Assembly (NCBI RefSeq): GCF_963662255.1
Contig: NC_085055.1
Coordinates: 21,942,204 to 22,006,203 of the forward strand
Source of the DNA: Cinclus cinclus
Taxonomy: Eukaryota > Chordata > Aves > Passeriformes > Cinclidae
Length of the DNA stretch: 64,000 bases
Direction: 5' to 3'
Shown here one piece after another: positions 35,443-46,670 of this stretch (position 1 is the first letter of the stretch; every line of letters starts with the position of its first letter). The translations under genes were made by a program, and so were the position numbers. The notes beneath the pieces were generated by a model that saw nothing but the letters and a program-made list of their open reading frames with translations, ran no database searches and was not told the DNA's origin.

Positions 35443-36242
35443 GGCACAGAGGCAGATGCTGTGGCACAAAGCCCACCTGGCAGTGGGCTGCACACCTCAG
35501 TGTTTGCCCAGCATCCTTCCAGGCAGTCCCTGCTGGAGTGGGACTGTGCCAGTCACACTTGCTCACACCTGCTCTGCAGAGCTGCTTTCCATGATGTGTC
35601 CTGGTGCCTGGGGCCGCATCTCCCCAGGGGGAGGACTCTGCTTGGCCCTTGGTTGAATTTCAGGACGTTCCATCAGCTCAATTCTCCAGCTTGGTGAGGT
35701 CCTTGTGGGTGCAGAATCACCCTCTGGTGTCTCAGCAGCTCCTCCCACTGTAGGAGATTCCGCAGACGTGCTGAAGGTGCCCTGGGCCCCATTATTCAGG
35801 CCACCAGCAAGAAGGAAAAGGACCAGTCCCAGTACTGATGCCTGGGCTACACTGATGATGATCAGCCTCTATCTCAGCTTCATGCTGAGATCAACACACT
35901 CTACTTAAAAGCCAGGATCAACACTTACAATCACTTCCTCTCCTCACAGGGCAGAGCTTATTTGCAAAGTTCCGCCTTTCCCCAGCCCTCTGCTTTCTCC
36001 AAACTCATGAGAAAGGTCTGGCTGATCATTTATCAGTCCCACTAAGCATTTTCCCCCTTCAAATACAGCAGCTTTGGAATACAACATAGAGTCTGTTGAA
36101 TTCTTTGCCTCTTCCACCACTTTTCTTGAAGATACCATCGTAGCACTTACACACCACAGCTGCCTCTTGGAATCATTTGCTGCCCCCTGCAAACAAGCAG
36201 GTCCTTTGGCACAGACTCTCCAGCACCAGGCACCTCCGGGGC

Positions 36243-36243
<1 letters not shown>

Positions 36244-36273
<30 letters not shown>
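36244..36273. repeat. (CTG)10 run, unit V
   Basis: Ten repeats; the following CCACCGTAG is CCACCGCAG here. Confidence 0.9.
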
Positions 36274-36276
<3 letters not shown>

Positions 36277-37152
36277 CCGCAGCCCTGCTGTGAATGGAAT
36301 GGAAGAGGCTGTGATGACAGCCGGCCACCCCAGCACAGTTACCCACCTGCACTTGGGAAGACTGTGGTCACAGCTCAGTCTGTCCCTGCGATTTCACCTC
36401 TCACAGTGAAATCCCACCTGTTTGTCCCACCTTTCCTATCACCTGCTTGGCATTGGCCCAGTGCCAGCTTTTTTGTGGCCTTTATGTGCCTTAAGAATGC
36501 CACCATTTCTTGCACAATTAATAACAAAGATCCTTTGTGTTTATTTCTGGGAGAAGAAGAAGAAAGCCTTTGAGACAAAGCACTCTACACACACAAAGCT
36601 GATGAGCAGGAGAGGTGTGTGTGTGTGTGTGCCCAGCCACTACCTGACTATCTGCAGAGCTTTGCACACTCCTCTCCTGGTGCCTCCAACCCCCAAGCCC
36701 AGCTTTCAGCAGGGTTTGCTCAAACTGGTTCTGGCTACATCAGCTGCAAGATCTGACTCCAGTTCAAGTTTGCTGATATCTGCGACAAGGCAGCGGAGAC
36801 TGGCAGGACACCAGCACACATCCTGCATCCACCCAGTGCCATGGCACAGACTGCTGGAGGGGAACTTGACCAGCCAGTTCAGCCTACTCAGAGCCTTCTC
36901 CAAACACGTCGCCCATCCACGAGGAAGCAGCTCAGCAATTCCATTACTCTAATCAAAAAGCACACAACAAAACCCACCCCAGTTTCTAGCAACCTCCTTC
37001 CAGAGCACCAGAGAGGAATTGCCCTCTCACCCTCACAGCTGGGTGGAATTTGCAGCACGTCTGGGACAAGGCCAGGGGACCAGCCCTCCTTCCAGGAAGG
37101 AAACGTTTTTCAGGCATGCTGAGAGGTTGGGAGTCTCACTGCTGCTACTCAT

Positions 37153-37205
37153 GGTGACATTTTTCAGGCACTCCTCACAGCTCCTGTTCGTGTACTGGTG
37201 ACAAT
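37153..37205 (-). pseudogene. PTTG1IP exon 2, extra copy 5, donor lost
   Basis: Same exon, but the donor GTGAGT has become ATGAGT (CTCATGG instead of CTCACGG on plus), so normal 5' splicing is not possible. Confidence 0.93.
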
Positions 37206-37717
37206 CTGCAGGAAGGAAAAAAGGCACTTGAGGACTTTTAAGAGCTTTGGTGGTTTAAAGCTTTGGGCTCCTCCAAGCCTGCTCCAACCCACCACTGGAC
37301 CAGCAGCAATGCGTGCTGCTGCTGCAAGAGCCACCAGCTTCAGCATGCACTCTGTGGCACAGTGGGAGGCGCAAATGCAAGTGGAAGTTCATCTGCCTTG
37401 CTCTGCTGACAAAGCCCTCAGCTGTGAGTTCCTCTACTGGGTTTTATTTCCCTAAAAGCCTGAGCATCAGAAACCTTGAAAAACATGTGACAAAAGCACT
37501 TGGCTCTCTGCTCCTAATCAGCAACAGGGCACTTCAGGAATAACTTCCATTAACTAAGACGTGAAACACTTTCCATCAGTCACCCTGGACAAATTTGTTG
37601 GAACACGCTAAACTCACAGCAATTATTTCAGGATCAGTTTGATTTCAAGCCCCTTTGATCATCACTCAGACATCCAAATATCTGTGTAGCAATTTGCAGG
37701 GAGAGTGTTTTTCATAC

Positions 37718-39318
37718 CTGTGCAGGTGTGTCTGCTTCTTTAATAGGCTGTCCATCAAACAGGAACGTAATGTGCCTCGGTGACAAGCCCTGCAAGTTCA
37801 AAGTCACGTATGAGAAACTGCACTTGTGTTTCTGAATCCAAACTAAGTATTCATGGATTGACTGTCTAAACACATGTTAGCAAAATGAACACTCAAAAAG
37901 ACCAGGGGGATGACAGAAGATGACAGATTTTGATTACAGCCTCTTCCATGTCAGGGAGGTGAGGCCCTGGCACAGGTTGCCCAGAGAAGCTGTGGCTGTC
38001 CCTGGATCCCTGCAAGTGTCCAAAGCCAGGCTGGACAGGGCTTGAAGCAAGCTGGGATAGTAGAAGGTGTCCCTGCCCATGGCAGGGGGTGGAGTGAGAT
38101 GGGCTTTAAATTCCCTTCTTACCCCAAAGCATCCTGTGATTCTCTGATTAAGATGTAACCACCAGGACACTGAGCACATTTGTCTTGCTGTCTACACTGA
38201 GGAAGGCCAAATGCTAGCAATTTTACGTTGCCCTTAAAACCTGAGTTACCACACTGCTACTGAATCCCCTTCCGACCATGTTTAAGTGTGCGAGGAAGTC
38301 TTTATTCACTGCATCAGGGATTGAGGGCCTTGCTTTGCCCTCTTAAAATCCTTCAAAATGCACGTGCATTCACACTTCTGTCACGCACAGGAATGCTAAA
38401 AATTCCCTGTACCTCTCCAAAAACCCAGAGAGGTGTCAGGGTGCAGCAGGCACAGAGCAGGGCAGAGAGTCAACTTTGAATAAGCAAAGAAAGGATCCTG
38501 CAGGTAACAGACAAGGGCCAACAAAATCCAACTCCCTTTCCAAAGCCACTCGCATGCCCACCCTCTGCTCTGTGTAAAGCAGAGCCATTGGGAGCTCCAG
38601 GCTCAGGAACTGAGCTGTGGGGATTCATCCTTCTCCAGCTCAGGATGGCAATGAGGAACAGCCTGGGAACACCTGTGGAACACAGCGGTCACAGCTGTGC
38701 AACAGGCAGCAGGAGACACTGGAAGGGAGGAGGAAACCATCCACGAGGAAGCTGCGGCATAGAAGAATTTATTTGGCGCCATTATCCAAAGAGAAAATGC
38801 CCTCAAAGTTGAGGAAGTTTCTGAAGATGACAGCACTGAGGGTTGGTGAATTGTCTCAGAGTGAGGATCGGAGCCGGAGGAAGTTTTGTAACTATCACGG
38901 GACGTTAGGGAGCACCTGAAAAGGAAGACACAGCCTTGACTCAGCCATGAGAAGAACTCCACACCGAGGAGCTGCCAGCATCCCAGCTCCTCACTCTCGC
39001 ACACACCCGGACACCCTCACGCTGCCCACAAGCACGTTCCACGATCCGGCCGCAGAAGCAAGCGAAGGTTCCACCGGCACGGGGACGCTTCCTCGGGGTG
39101 GCCGAGGTCCCTCAGGTCCCGGTGGGAGCCCCGCCACGGGCCGTGCCCGCGCCTACCTGTCGGCCGCAGTACGCCTTCATGAGCTTGCTCAGCGGAGCGT
39201 GCCGCTTTATTCTTTATTCAGCCGTGCCCCGAGATGCGGAGGGACAGCCGCTCCTTCCTCCGTCCGTCCGTCCGTCCCGCTCCTCTCCCCGCCTCACCCG
39301 GGGCTTCTCCTCCGACAT
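37718..39318 (-). pseudogene. SUMO3-like remnant, copy in unit VI
   Basis: Exon 1 39318-39298, exon 2 remnant 39210-39157, exon 3 37789-37718. The CCGTCCCT array is shorter here. Confidence 0.85.
37950..38149 (+). mobile_element. CR1 3' end, unit VI
   Basis: Same insertion as in unit I. Confidence 0.8.
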
Positions 39319-39510
39319 GGCGGAGGGGGAGCGGGGGGGCTCGCCTTGGGGGCGTGGCCAGCGGCAGGGGGCGGGGCCGCGGGCGGGGCCGCGCGCAGGA
39401 GCGTCCCCGCTGAGCCGCAAGGGGGCGCTGTGCTCCGGCGCCGGGCCGGCCTGAGGGGAGCGCCCGGGACAGCTCGGAACAGCCTCTGGATACCCCCTGG
39501 ACACCCCCGG

Positions 39511-39994
39511 AATCACAGAATCACAGGGTAACCAGCTTGGAAGAGACCTCCGACATCAAGTCCAACCCATGCCCTGACACCTCAGCTAGAGCATGCCACC
39601 AAGTGCCACATCCAGTCTTTTTTTAAAACACATCCAGGGATGGTGATTCCGCCACCTCCCCCCCAGCTAAACTATTCCAATCCTTCATTATTCTTTCCGT
39701 GAAAAAACTTCTTCCTGATATCCAGCCTATATCTCCCCTGGTGCAGCTTGAGACTGTGTGCTCTGGTTCTGTCAGTGCAGCCTGCTGAATGAGACCACCA
39801 CACCTGACTAGAGCCACCTTTCAGGGAGCTGTACAGAGTGATAAGACTCTCCCCTGAGTCCCCTTTTCTCCAGGCTGAGCAGTCGTTCAGTCGTTCCTCA
39901 CAGGATTTGTGTTCCAAGCCCCTCACCAGCCTTGTTGCCTCCTCTGGATGCACTCAAGCGTCTCAATGTCCTTCCTAAACTGAGGGGCCCAGAA
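39511..39994 (-). mobile_element. CR1 fragment, unit VI
   Basis: Same insertion as in unit I. Confidence 0.85.
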
Positions 39995-40545
39995 TAGCTC
40001 CTGCACGTGGGGAAACAGGGAACAAGAAGCCTTCCATCAAAGCACAGCCTTCCCACTGTCTCCAGTCCAGCCCAGCCCAGTCCAGACTGCTGCTGGGCTG
40101 TTTGGATCCCCGTAAGGGGAGGAGAGGCAAGTTTACCTTGATCCACAATTGAGGAAAGAATTAGATCCTAAACATACCCAAAAGCAACATTAAAGCACAA
40201 ACGAGGTTAAATGTTTGGATCCAAAGCGATATTTCAACCTTTATTTTTTCATAAAAGAAAAAAGAAAGAAGATAGGAAAGTAGGGAAAGGCCAAGAATAA
40301 TTCTGTGAAGCACAGGGAAGGGGTTACCACCACCATGGGTCCAGCAGTGGCTCCCAGAGTGCGATGGGTCTTTCCCTGCTGAATTCCACCCTTTGAGGGA
40401 TAGACTGTGAGGGAGGTAGCTGGACCAGCACTGTGGGAGGACACCAACAGACAGCAAAGATTCCAACACTTTGTAGATTTGGCAGCTGCAGCTTCTGGGG
40501 AAGTTGCTTCTAGAGGGTTTTGGGAGTGGCAATGTCATGTCCACC

Positions 40546-40840
40546 TCAAAGCAACAGCATGTCCATGGGCCGATTCATGTAGGCCCATTTAAAGTTCATT
40601 AACTGGTCATTGGAATCCAGCTGAAGTTCACCTGATGTATCCAAAAGTTTATTGTTTGCTTTTCTCATGTATTGAAGCTTTGCTGCTTGCTCGCCTGATG
40701 TATCTATCAACTGCAAACCCTCTTCAGGACTTCAAACAGGGTTTACTTTCTGCAATAAAGCAGGGACTAAAGCTTTCGTTAGAGGCAGAGTAAAACTTTG
40801 AATTTTCAAACTTGAATCTTCCAAAAGGCAATGAAGAAAA
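40546..40840 (-). pseudogene. Unidentified C-terminal coding fragment, copy VI
   Basis: The end reads MDMLLL then TGA, because CTACAG of units I-IV is CAACAG here. This is probably the older form. Confidence 0.38.
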
Positions 40841-41204
40841 CCATTCCTTCCTATTTACTTGTTCTCTACAAAGGGCCAGGTGAGAGCAGGGTGGGAGGCT
40901 GGTGCAGATAGAGGTGCCCCTGCTGCAGGGAGAGGGCAGAAAGGGCTCTGGGCTTCTTCAGAGGAACCCCCCTAAATATGAGGTCCATCCCGGCTGAGTC
41001 CACTTCTCCCACAGGCAGTGCCCTTGAGCCGCTGGCCAAGGCTGCCTCCTCTAGCCTAGCAGTGCTGTGGGGTTAGGAGAGAGGAGGAGGTTCTGCCCCA
41101 AACCTCCATCTCAGCTTGTCTTAACTGTTGCAGTTGTTGTAGCACTTTGTGTTGGAAAATCAAGTACTGAGACTTGTCTAAAAGAGACAAGAAAAGGGGG
41201 GACT

Positions 41205-41740
41205 TGATACATAACTCATGGAATATCCATTTTTGAGTTCCACTGAAGTTGCTGAATAGAGCTTTAGGACTAATTAGCAAAAAAGACAAAAGGATGTAAA
41301 GGTACGCACAAAGGAGGATGGAGCCAGTAGAGAAACAGATAAAAGAGGACAAGAGAAGTTTATTTTGTAAGTTACTTGACAAAAACAATAGTGCTTGCCC
41401 AAATAAAAAGTTCAAAGAGAGGGCACCTGTAATATTGAAGCATTCTGTGAATATGACCACCAGACACCCCTTCCAATGACCTCCAGGACCAAATGAAGAC
41501 TTCCAGTAGAAGGTGAATGCCAATTCGTTTTTGGAAAGTAGTGTTCATGTATGAGGTAGGAGGTGCATTGTAATGAGTATGTATGATCAGGACTGAATAA
41601 ATACCCTGCTGTGAAGTTTCACCACACCCATCAGATTAAAGGAGATACTGTTCCATGTATCGAGCGCTGATGAAGAATGTCTGCTCTCTAATGCTTCAAA
41701 CAGAATGAAAAACTTTATTTTACAGCTAAGAACAGTATCA
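41205..41740 (+). mobile_element. LTR-like element, copy VI
   Basis: Same element with small indels. Confidence 0.4.
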
Positions 41741-41868
41741 ATATACTACCCTCTTCCTAAAGTACTACAACTATATGCGTTCCCTCCCACAGCTCCCACT
41801 TCCCCAGTCTTCTGTGCAGACTGCAGAAGAAAGCAGACGAGGCCCTTCTCAGCATCCCGGCTTTCAGT

Positions 41869-42393
41869 TCAGAGGGGCCATGGCGGCTCCACATCAAACG
41901 GGATGACGGGCCGGAGGTGCCGGTTGTCCCCTGCTGCCAACGCTTCGTGTCCCCTCGGCGGTCCCCGCCCCAGCCCGTTCCTCTGCAGGTCATCCAGCTC
42001 TCTCCGGGGACGCTGGCGGGGCACAGGGCTCGGTGGCCTATCCCCATCGGCGAGTCTTCGGCGCCGGCCACCTCCAGGAGCCGCATCCTCCTGCTGCTCC
42101 TGCTGCTGCCGCTGCCGCCAGCGCACCACGAAGGGATGGAGGCGGCGGCGGCGGCGAGGTGGGGCCACAACGACAGGGTTGTCCTGGCCCTGCAGCCGGC
42201 GGATGGCCCCGATGGGCCCTTGGCAGATCGGGCAGCTGGCAGCGGTGTCGGGGGCGGCCTGGGGCTGGATGCAGGCGTGGCAGAACACGTGTCCGCAGGG
42301 CTCCACGGCAGCGGGGCTCTGCAGGAAATCCACGCAGATGTAGCAGACCCTGACGGGTCGTGCCGCTGATGGCTCCTGCCTGAGCTCTGCCAT
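41869..42393 (-). CDS. RING-finger protein, copy VI
   Basis: Intact 174-residue ORF nearest to native PTTG1IP. It differs at about V142 (G) and P161 (R) in the C-terminal part; the RING is unchanged. Confidence 0.75.
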   Translation of the reverse strand: MAELRQEPSAARPVRVCYICVDFLQSPAAVEPCGHVFCHACIQPQAAPDTAASCPICQGPIGAIRRLQGQDNPVVVAPPRRRRRLHPFVVRWRQRQQQEQQEDAAPGGGRRRRLADGDRPPSPVPRQRPRRELDDLQRNGLGRGPPRGHEALAAGDNRHLRPVIPFDVEPPWPL

Positions 42394-42459
42394 TGCTGCT
42401 CCTGGGCTTGAGTCCCCTCAGCTGCCGCAAGGATTCGAAGGCTCGGCTTCCACTTGCGG

Positions 42460-42732
42460 CACTCGGAGGTTCCTCAACCTCTCCAGGGACTCAGAGGCTC
42501 CTCAGTCACTGGCAGCACTCGGAAGCTCCTCTGTCACTGTCAGGACTCGGAGGTTCCTCCTCGGTCACTGGCAGCACTTAGAGCTTCCTCACTCACTGTC
42601 AGGACTCAGAGGCTCCTCAGACGCTGGCAGCACACAGGCTCTCCAGACACTGGCAGCACTCAGGCTCCTCAGATGCTGGCAGCACTCAGAGGCTCCTCAC
42701 ACAGTGGCAGCACTCGGAGGCTCCTCAGCTGC
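42460..42732. repeat. 28-bp minisatellite, copy VI
   Basis: Same array with a few private substitutions. Confidence 0.85.
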
Positions 42733-42777
42733 TAGTGGGTCACAGTGTGAGTGTTGGGGCACTGCCCAACGCTGCTG

Positions 42778-42923
42778 TTTATAGTTACGTGAGTGGTGTC
42801 ACAGTGATCGTGAGTGGTGACATCACAGGGCTCTGTGTGGCACCCAGGACCGCCCCTGGTGTCACAGTGATCGTGAGTGGTGACATCACAGGGCTCTGTG
42901 TGGCACCCAGGACCGCCCCCATG
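42778..42923 (-). promoter_or_regulatory. RING gene promoter, copy VI
   Basis: TATAAA with two 64-bp blocks, as in units I-IV. Confidence 0.45.
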
Positions 42924-43721
42924 CACAGAGGCAGATCCTGTGGCACAAAGCCCACCTGGCAGTGGGCTGCACACCTCAGTGTTTGCCCAGCATCCTTCCA
43001 GGCAGTCCCTGCTGGAGTGGGACTGTGCCAGTCACACTTGCTCACACCTGCTCTGCAGAGCTGCTTTCCATGATGTGTCCTGGTGCCTGGGGCCGCATCT
43101 CCCCAGGGGGAGGACTCTGAATGGTACTTGGTTGAATTTCAGGACGTTCCATCAGCTCAATTCTCCAGCTTGTTGAGGTCCTTGTGGGTGCAGAATCACC
43201 CTCTGGTGTCTCAGCAGCTCCTCCCACTGTAGGAGATTCCGCAGACGTGCTGAAGGTGCCCTGGGCCCCATTATTCAGGCCACCGGCAAGAAGGAAGAGG
43301 ACCAGTCCCAGTACTGATGCCTGGGCTACACTGATGATGATCAGCCTCTATCTCAGCTTCATGCTGAGATCAACACCCTCTACTTAAAAGCCAGGATCAA
43401 CACTTACAATCACTTCCTCTCCTCACAGGGCAGAGCTTATTTGCAAAGTTCCGCCTTTCCCCAGCCCTCTGCTTTCTCCAAACTCATGAGAAAGGTCTGG
43501 CTGATCATTTATCAGTCCCACTAAGCATTTTCCCCCTTCAAATACAGCAGCTTTGGAATACAACATAGAGTCTGTTGAATTCTTTGCCTCTTCCACCACT
43601 TTTCTTGAAGATACCATCGTAGCACTTACACACCACAGCTGCCTCTTGGAATCATTTGCTGCCCCCTGCAAACAAGCAGGTCCTTTGGCACAGACTCTCC
43701 AGCACCAGGCATCTTCGGGGC

Positions 43722-43722
<1 letters not shown>

Positions 43723-43758
<36 letters not shown>
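43723..43758. repeat. (CTG)12 run, unit VI
   Basis: Twelve repeats, the longest of the array. Confidence 0.9.
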
Positions 43759-43761
<3 letters not shown>

Positions 43762-43973
43762 CCGTAGCCCTGCTGTGAATGGAATGGAAGAGGCTGTGAT
43801 GACAGCCGGCCACCCCAGCACAGTTACCCACCTGCACTTGGGAAGACTGTGGTCACAGCTCAGTCTGTCCCTGCGATTTCACCTCTCACAGTGAAATCCC
43901 ACCTGTTTGTCCCACCTTCCCTATCACCTGCTTGGCATTGGCCCAGTGCCAGCTTTTTGTGGCCTTTATGTGC

Positions 43974-45899
43974 CTTTATGTGCTGCTGAACTCCCCTGTG
44001 GCTCAAAGCCAAGCTCCCGGTTACATCTTCTTAACCCCTTCTTTCCAACTTCCCTTGCACATCCTCCTTCTACCCATGGAAAATGGTGGGCCACTCTTCC
44101 ACTCCTCAGCTCTGCTGTCCCCATCACTACCTGCTTCCCCAACCCAGTCAGGACACCTTTCCATTGTGCCAGCCTTGCAAAGGAACAGTTAATCCTCATT
44201 AAATCTTTTACTGGCTGCTGGGCTCCACTCTCACTTACACTGCAGATGCTTCTTCCCAGACCTGAGCAGGCACCTTGCCCACCCAACGACACAGCTTCAC
44301 CTCCCCACCGTGGCCCAGCCAAGCCAAAGGCTTCCCCAGCTTTGCAGAGCAGCAGCCACTTGATCCCCTCACACAGCAACCTTCACAGCAGCAGTTAGAA
44401 CCTTCAGGAGTAGCTCCAACCACAGCTTATGGGAGGAAGCCCCTGGCATGAGGATGCTGGAGCCCAGGACAAGCTCAGGATGACAGCACAGGACAGAGGG
44501 CCTCTCTCCAGGGACACTGGGTGCTGCCCTGGCAGCATGGCACGGCCTCTGCTTGTCCCCAGGGCATGGCTACATTCCATCCGGGCAGGGCTTGGCTCCC
44601 AGAAGGTCTCTCTGCTGCCCTTGCTCAGCAGAGGAGGACAGAGCCAGTCACAAGCGGGGTCTCGGGAAGGGGAAGGTGCTTGCAGGGTTCCCCCATCACT
44701 GATGGGTTTGGAGGCACCAGCCCTTCGTGCTGAGAGCAGGGCCAGTGGGAGTGCTTGGGGAACTCAACATGAATTGACTGGTGCCAGTACCAGGGAAGGA
44801 GGGGGACTGGAGCCTCGTGCAGCCCAGCAAGGGCACGGCAGCTCAAAAGGCTGTAGCACCAGCTGTCCCTGGTTGTTGCTGGCTCTCAAACAAAGCCCCC
44901 ACAACTTTCCCTCGACCTCTGGTTGTGTGCCTTCGGGCCAACACACACAGGAAAATTCCAGGGCACAACCAGGACCCTTATCATCACTTCCCCTTCTCTT
45001 TCCTGGGTGCCACAGTCTAGTTTCCATGCACAAGGAGATTCAAGGCAAACGGGGATCTCTTTGAATCCTCCTCTCCCGCCTATGCACACCTGAACACGCC
45101 TCTGTCAGCGCCACCCTGGGCTCCTGGGCAGCACTGGAACACGGCCCCTGCCCAGTCCAGGACCGTCAAGCTGTCTCGCACAGAAGGTGGGACAGCAGTT
45201 ATCAGAGAGCTTGACACAGTCCATCCCTTTGTTCCTCCCACCCGAGATCTCCTCCGGCAGTAGCCAAAGACAAGCTGCAGTAAGTCACGTGCAAGTCCTG
45301 TCCTTGGAACAGGCTGGCAGCAGCCAGGGCCTGGCAGCCAGCACAGCCCGGGCAGCAGCAGCAAGGGCTCCCGGCTGCTTTAGTCCCTCCAGTTCAGCTG
45401 GAGCAGCTTGTGCTGAGCTCCAGAGCCCTGCATGCAGAGGGAGCACTTGAGCCAAGCCCAGGCAGCCCCAGGAGTCCCCCCAGCTGGCAGGAGGCCACAA
45501 GCAGCTTTCCTCAGCCCAGCCTCTCGCAGTCCCCGAAGTCCCCTCATCGTCCTTCCCACCCCAACTCCCTCACACAGCTCCAGCTGCAGCCTGAACCCCC
45601 AGGCCACCCCACGAACACAAGGCCTCTCTCCTAGAGATGGCAGGGGACAAAAGGCCAAACTGGAAAGAACACCCAGCTCCTTCCTTAGAGAGCAGCCTTA
45701 CTTCCATCTGAAGCGATTCCTAACACCTTAACATCTCTGGGAGTGCACCTCTCTTTTCAAGCCCAGCGAGAGCCTAAGGCTTCTTCCTCCTCCAGCTACC
45801 CCCAGTGAGTCAGAGCCATGTAACACTGACAACTCCATCAGCCCCTACTGCTAACCTGTGCCTGCAGTAGAAGCAGAATTAAACTCTTTCAGACCAGAA
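43974..45899. other. Intergenic flank downstream of PTTG1IP
   Basis: Between the array and the PTTG1IP polyadenylation signal. Its part 43974-45657 recurs at 29719-31400. Several long open frames overlap on both strands without splice logic or recognisable similarity, so no gene is called. Confidence 0.6.
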
Positions 45900-46626
45900 T
45901 GGTAATTGAATCAGTTTAATATACAGTCAGCATATTGGAAATGCACTTGAAACTTACAGTATTGCTAAGAGATGTGGCGATTGAGCCCAAGACCACCTTT
46001 CTAGAAAGGCACAGAGAGGTAGGAGAGTTGGGGCATTTGCCCAGATTAGTTGCAAGTGAGAAGGTGCACATAAGTCCTTCCTCCTGGAAGCACCAGACTA
46101 CCAGAAACTTGTGCTCTTTGAGAGGACTGCTAATGTGCTGGGATAAGTGCAGGCACCTGGAGTGACAGCCAAAGCCTTCTGATGACCCATATGTCAGGAA
46201 ACTCTTGCTGGCTTTTGCATATACTAAAAGAAAAAAAAAAGGGGGGGGGGGGGGGGGCAGAGCAGAACAGCCTAGCCCTGTGTGCATCAAGTTTTCTTGG
46301 TGAGGCAGGAGTGAGGGAAATGTGTGATGTTGCTTTTGACCCTGGCTGGGACAAGGACTGCTACGTGCATTGCTTTGGACACCACAACCACTCCAGGGGT
46401 GAGTGAGAAGAAATCCTCCAGTACTGTCACCACGGTTCCTTGCACCAGCAGGGCAAGAGCAAAGGTCTGACCAAACCAAGCACCTGGAGTGGGGACAATG
46501 GTGTCACCAAATATCTGGGTCATCCCCTGTGGCAGTTGAAGTGGCACCATGGTGGTGGGGGGGAAGCCTGGAGACTTTTGGCTCTGCAGAAGGCACTGTT
46601 CACCAAGGTGGGTGGGTCTGGAGATG
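45900..46626 (-). other. PTTG1IP: PTTG1IP 3' UTR with ATTAAA signal
   Basis: About 0.7 kb follows the stop on the minus strand, ending near an ATTAAA at 45915-45920. It contains a C17-T10 run on the sense strand (46231-46257 on plus). The extent is inferred from the signal; other cleavage sites are possible. Confidence 0.55.
46231..46257. repeat. A10-G17 homopolymer pair
   Basis: Ten A followed by seventeen G on plus, within the PTTG1IP 3' UTR on the other strand. Confidence 0.9.
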
Positions 46627-46670
46627 CTAATTCTCAAATTTTGCATAAGGGTTCTCTTCCTTGAACAGGC
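46627..46670 (-). CDS. PTTG1IP: PTTG1IP exon 7, C-terminus and stop
   Basis: 44 coding nt after TTCTAG encode GLFKEENPYAKFEN and a TAG stop. With the preceding Tyr this makes the YGLF sorting-type motif known in human PTTG1IP. One residue is lost against the human FENN end. Confidence 0.95.

Larger units (their letters stand above)
33127..36490. repeat. Tandem unit V (partial)
   Basis: Contains only the segment from the unidentified coding fragment through the LTR-like element, RING gene and CTG run of 10. The exon 2 fragment and SUMO remnant are absent. With unit VI it forms a subfamily (GTCTTCTGTGCAGACTGC left of the RING gene instead of GTCTTGATGTAACGCGC). Confidence 0.93.
36491..43973. 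repeat. Tandem unit VI, next to native PTTG1IP
   Basis: Complete unit with the longest CTG run (12) and the most private substitutions, among them a broken exon 2 donor. It leads into the native 3' flank of PTTG1IP. Confidence 0.95.
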
